This document shows, in pieces, positions 6,326 to 7,170 of a DNA stretch of 7,170 bases. The stretch's first letter is position 1, and the number at the start of each line of letters is the position of its first letter. Location: assembly GCA_045615705.1 (NCBI GenBank), contig JAZLFH010000004.1:1-7170 (forward strand), given 5' to 3'. Source of the stretch: JAZLFH01 sp045615705 (GTDB lineage: Bacteria > Bacillota > Clostridia > UMGS1883). The notes beneath the pieces were generated by a model. That model searched no databases, was not told the DNA's origin, and saw only the letters and a list, made by a program, of their open reading frames with translations. A program made the position numbers and the translations under genes.

Positions 6326-7170
6326 ATCTACCGCCTCCTATAAGTTTATTTGCTCCGCAGAGAGAACAACCGCTTCTGCAATTTACACTTGTTTCTTCAT
6401 TTAGTGCTTTTTCGTTTTCACGCCACAAAAATTCACGGCTTACACCGACATCAATAATTTCCCACGGGAAAATCTCGTCTTTTCCACGCTTCCTTGTATA
6501 AAATGCCATATCTGTGTCAGTGTCGATAAAGGCTTGATTCCACTTGTTCATATCAAAAAAATCGCTCCATGAATCCATCTTGCAACCAAGTTCAAAAGCA
6601 CGAAGTAAAACTTTTGACAATTTTCTGTCCCCACGAGCAAAAACACCTTCCAAAACGCTTACATCACTTTGATGATAACTGTATTTAATGTGCTTGTCCT
6701 TAATGGAATCTTTTAAAAGATGTTGCTTTTTAAAAAACTCTTCTATTGTATTTTGCTTTTCCCACTGAAACGGGGTAAACGGCTTTGGAACAAATGCCGC
6801 AACGCTGAGATTGATAGAAGGAGCACGCCTTCTTTTTTCGGGCGGAAGCGAATAATAAGTATCAACCACTTTTTTGGACAGATTTGCTATTGCTACAATA
6901 TCTTCGTCTGTTTCATAGGGAAGACCGAGCATAAAGTAAAGTTTGACAGTAGTCCAACCACCTGAAAATGCAAGGCTGACGGCTTTAATTAAGTCATCTT
7001 CCGTTACATTTTTATTTATTACATCACGCATTCTTTGACTTCCGGCTTCCGGAGCAAAAGTGAGACCGCTTTTTCTTACTTTTTGAACCCTCTCCATAAG
7101 ATTAAGACTGAAATTATCCACTCTCAGTGAAGGAAGAGAAAGATTTATTTTGTTCTTTTCGGTATATTTT
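6318..7170 (-). CDS. TIGR03960 B12-binding radical SAM protein, 5' part beyond the right edge
   Basis: The frame is open from the right edge to a TAA at 6320-6318, so 283 C-terminal residues are visible. The sequence INLSLPSLRVDNFS (visible residues 7-20), TFAPEAGSQRMRDVINKN and the YFMLGLPYETDEDI segment are typical of the second half of the radical SAM barrel in this family. EIIDVGVSREFLWRE lies near the end, followed by a cysteine cluster (C264, C268, C271, C282 in visible numbering). The cobalamin-binding domain and the main CxxxCxxC cluster would lie outside the window. The GTG at 7121 is internal, because family homology continues upstream of it. The precise reaction of the family is not established. 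The last codons hold the AGGAGG that drives the following TIGR03936 gene, which points to a coupled pair acting together. Confidence 0.93.
   Translation of the reverse strand, partial: KYTEKNKINLSLPSLRVDNFSLNLMERVQKVRKSGLTFAPEAGSQRMRDVINKNVTEDDLIKAVSLAFSGGWTTVKLYFMLGLPYETDEDIVAIANLSKKVVDTYYSLPPEKRRRAPSINLSVAAFVPKPFTPFQWEKQNTIEEFFKKQHLLKDSIKDKHIKYSYHQSDVSVLEGVFARGDRKLSKVLLRAFELGCKMDSWSDFFDMNKWNQAFIDTDTDMAFYTRKRGKDEIFPWEIIDVGVSREFLWRENEKALNEETSVNCRSGCSLCGANKLIGGGRCG
6334..6339 (-). promoter_or_regulatory. Ribosome-binding site that sets the GTG start of the TIGR03936 gene
   Basis: AGGAGG lies within the final codons of the TIGR03960 gene, 8 nt before GTG 6325. It is the strongest Shine-Dalgarno in the minus-strand operon. 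It supports GTG over the overlapping out-of-frame ATG at 6327, which would give only a peptide of about 14 residues. Confidence 0.85.

Noticed and set aside
5664..6965. Plus-strand open frames 5664-5996 and 6720-6965
   Set aside because: They are antisense to the TIGR03936 and TIGR03960 genes, with no motif; the hydrophobic look comes from reading AT-rich codons backwards.
1..7170. Frequent CTTTTAAAAG-like strings scattered through the window
   Set aside because: They fall at leucine-lysine codon runs (CTT TTA AAA) in several genes and are codon usage, not a dispersed repeat family.

Overview
This is an AT-rich, tightly packed housekeeping window. The evidence points to a low-GC Clostridia-type bacterium (Bacillota). 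It combines a paired TIGR03960/TIGR03936 radical-SAM module, an RNase M5-like Toprim protein of the clostridial DUF4093 type, a compact NAD+-dependent ligase, a cobalamin-dependent MetH with a separate small MetF, and strong GAGGTG/AGGAGG ribosome-binding sites. Genus-level placement is not possible from what is visible. I found no mobile element, CRISPR array, tRNA or rRNA, and no convincing undescribed multi-gene system. The interesting features are in how the genes are wired together.

Left part (1-3215): a divergent methionine-synthesis pair. metH (minus strand, running off the left edge) makes methionine from homocysteine using the methyl group of 5-methyl-tetrahydrofolate on cobalamin. 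metF (plus strand) makes that 5-methyl-tetrahydrofolate from 5,10-methylene-tetrahydrofolate. Their start codons are only 77 bp apart. That gap holds a perfect 19-bp inverted repeat with a 5-nt centre, which reads as a consensus-like sigma-A promoter on both strands (TTGCAA - 17 nt - TATAAT each way). Both genes then have the same GAGGTG Shine-Dalgarno exactly 5 nt before the start codon. The unit looks like a mirror-symmetric, mutually exclusive divergent promoter that is also a candidate operator.

Right part (3175-7170): a minus-strand run of four overlapping genes with no intergenic base. In transcription order they are: a TIGR03960 B12-binding radical SAM protein (5' part outside the window), a TIGR03936/DUF2344 partner, ligA (complete NAD+ DNA ligase), and an RNase M5-like Toprim protein (rnmV). 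The junctions are an 8-nt overlap and two ATGA overlaps, which suggests one co-translated operon.

The two parts meet tail to tail: the 3' ends of metF and rnmV overlap by 41 bp. The only strong intrinsic terminator in the window (plus strand, 3252-3291) lies inside the rnmV coding sequence, so the metF transcript must run antisense through the end of rnmV before it stops. No comparably good terminator is visible for the rnmV operon.
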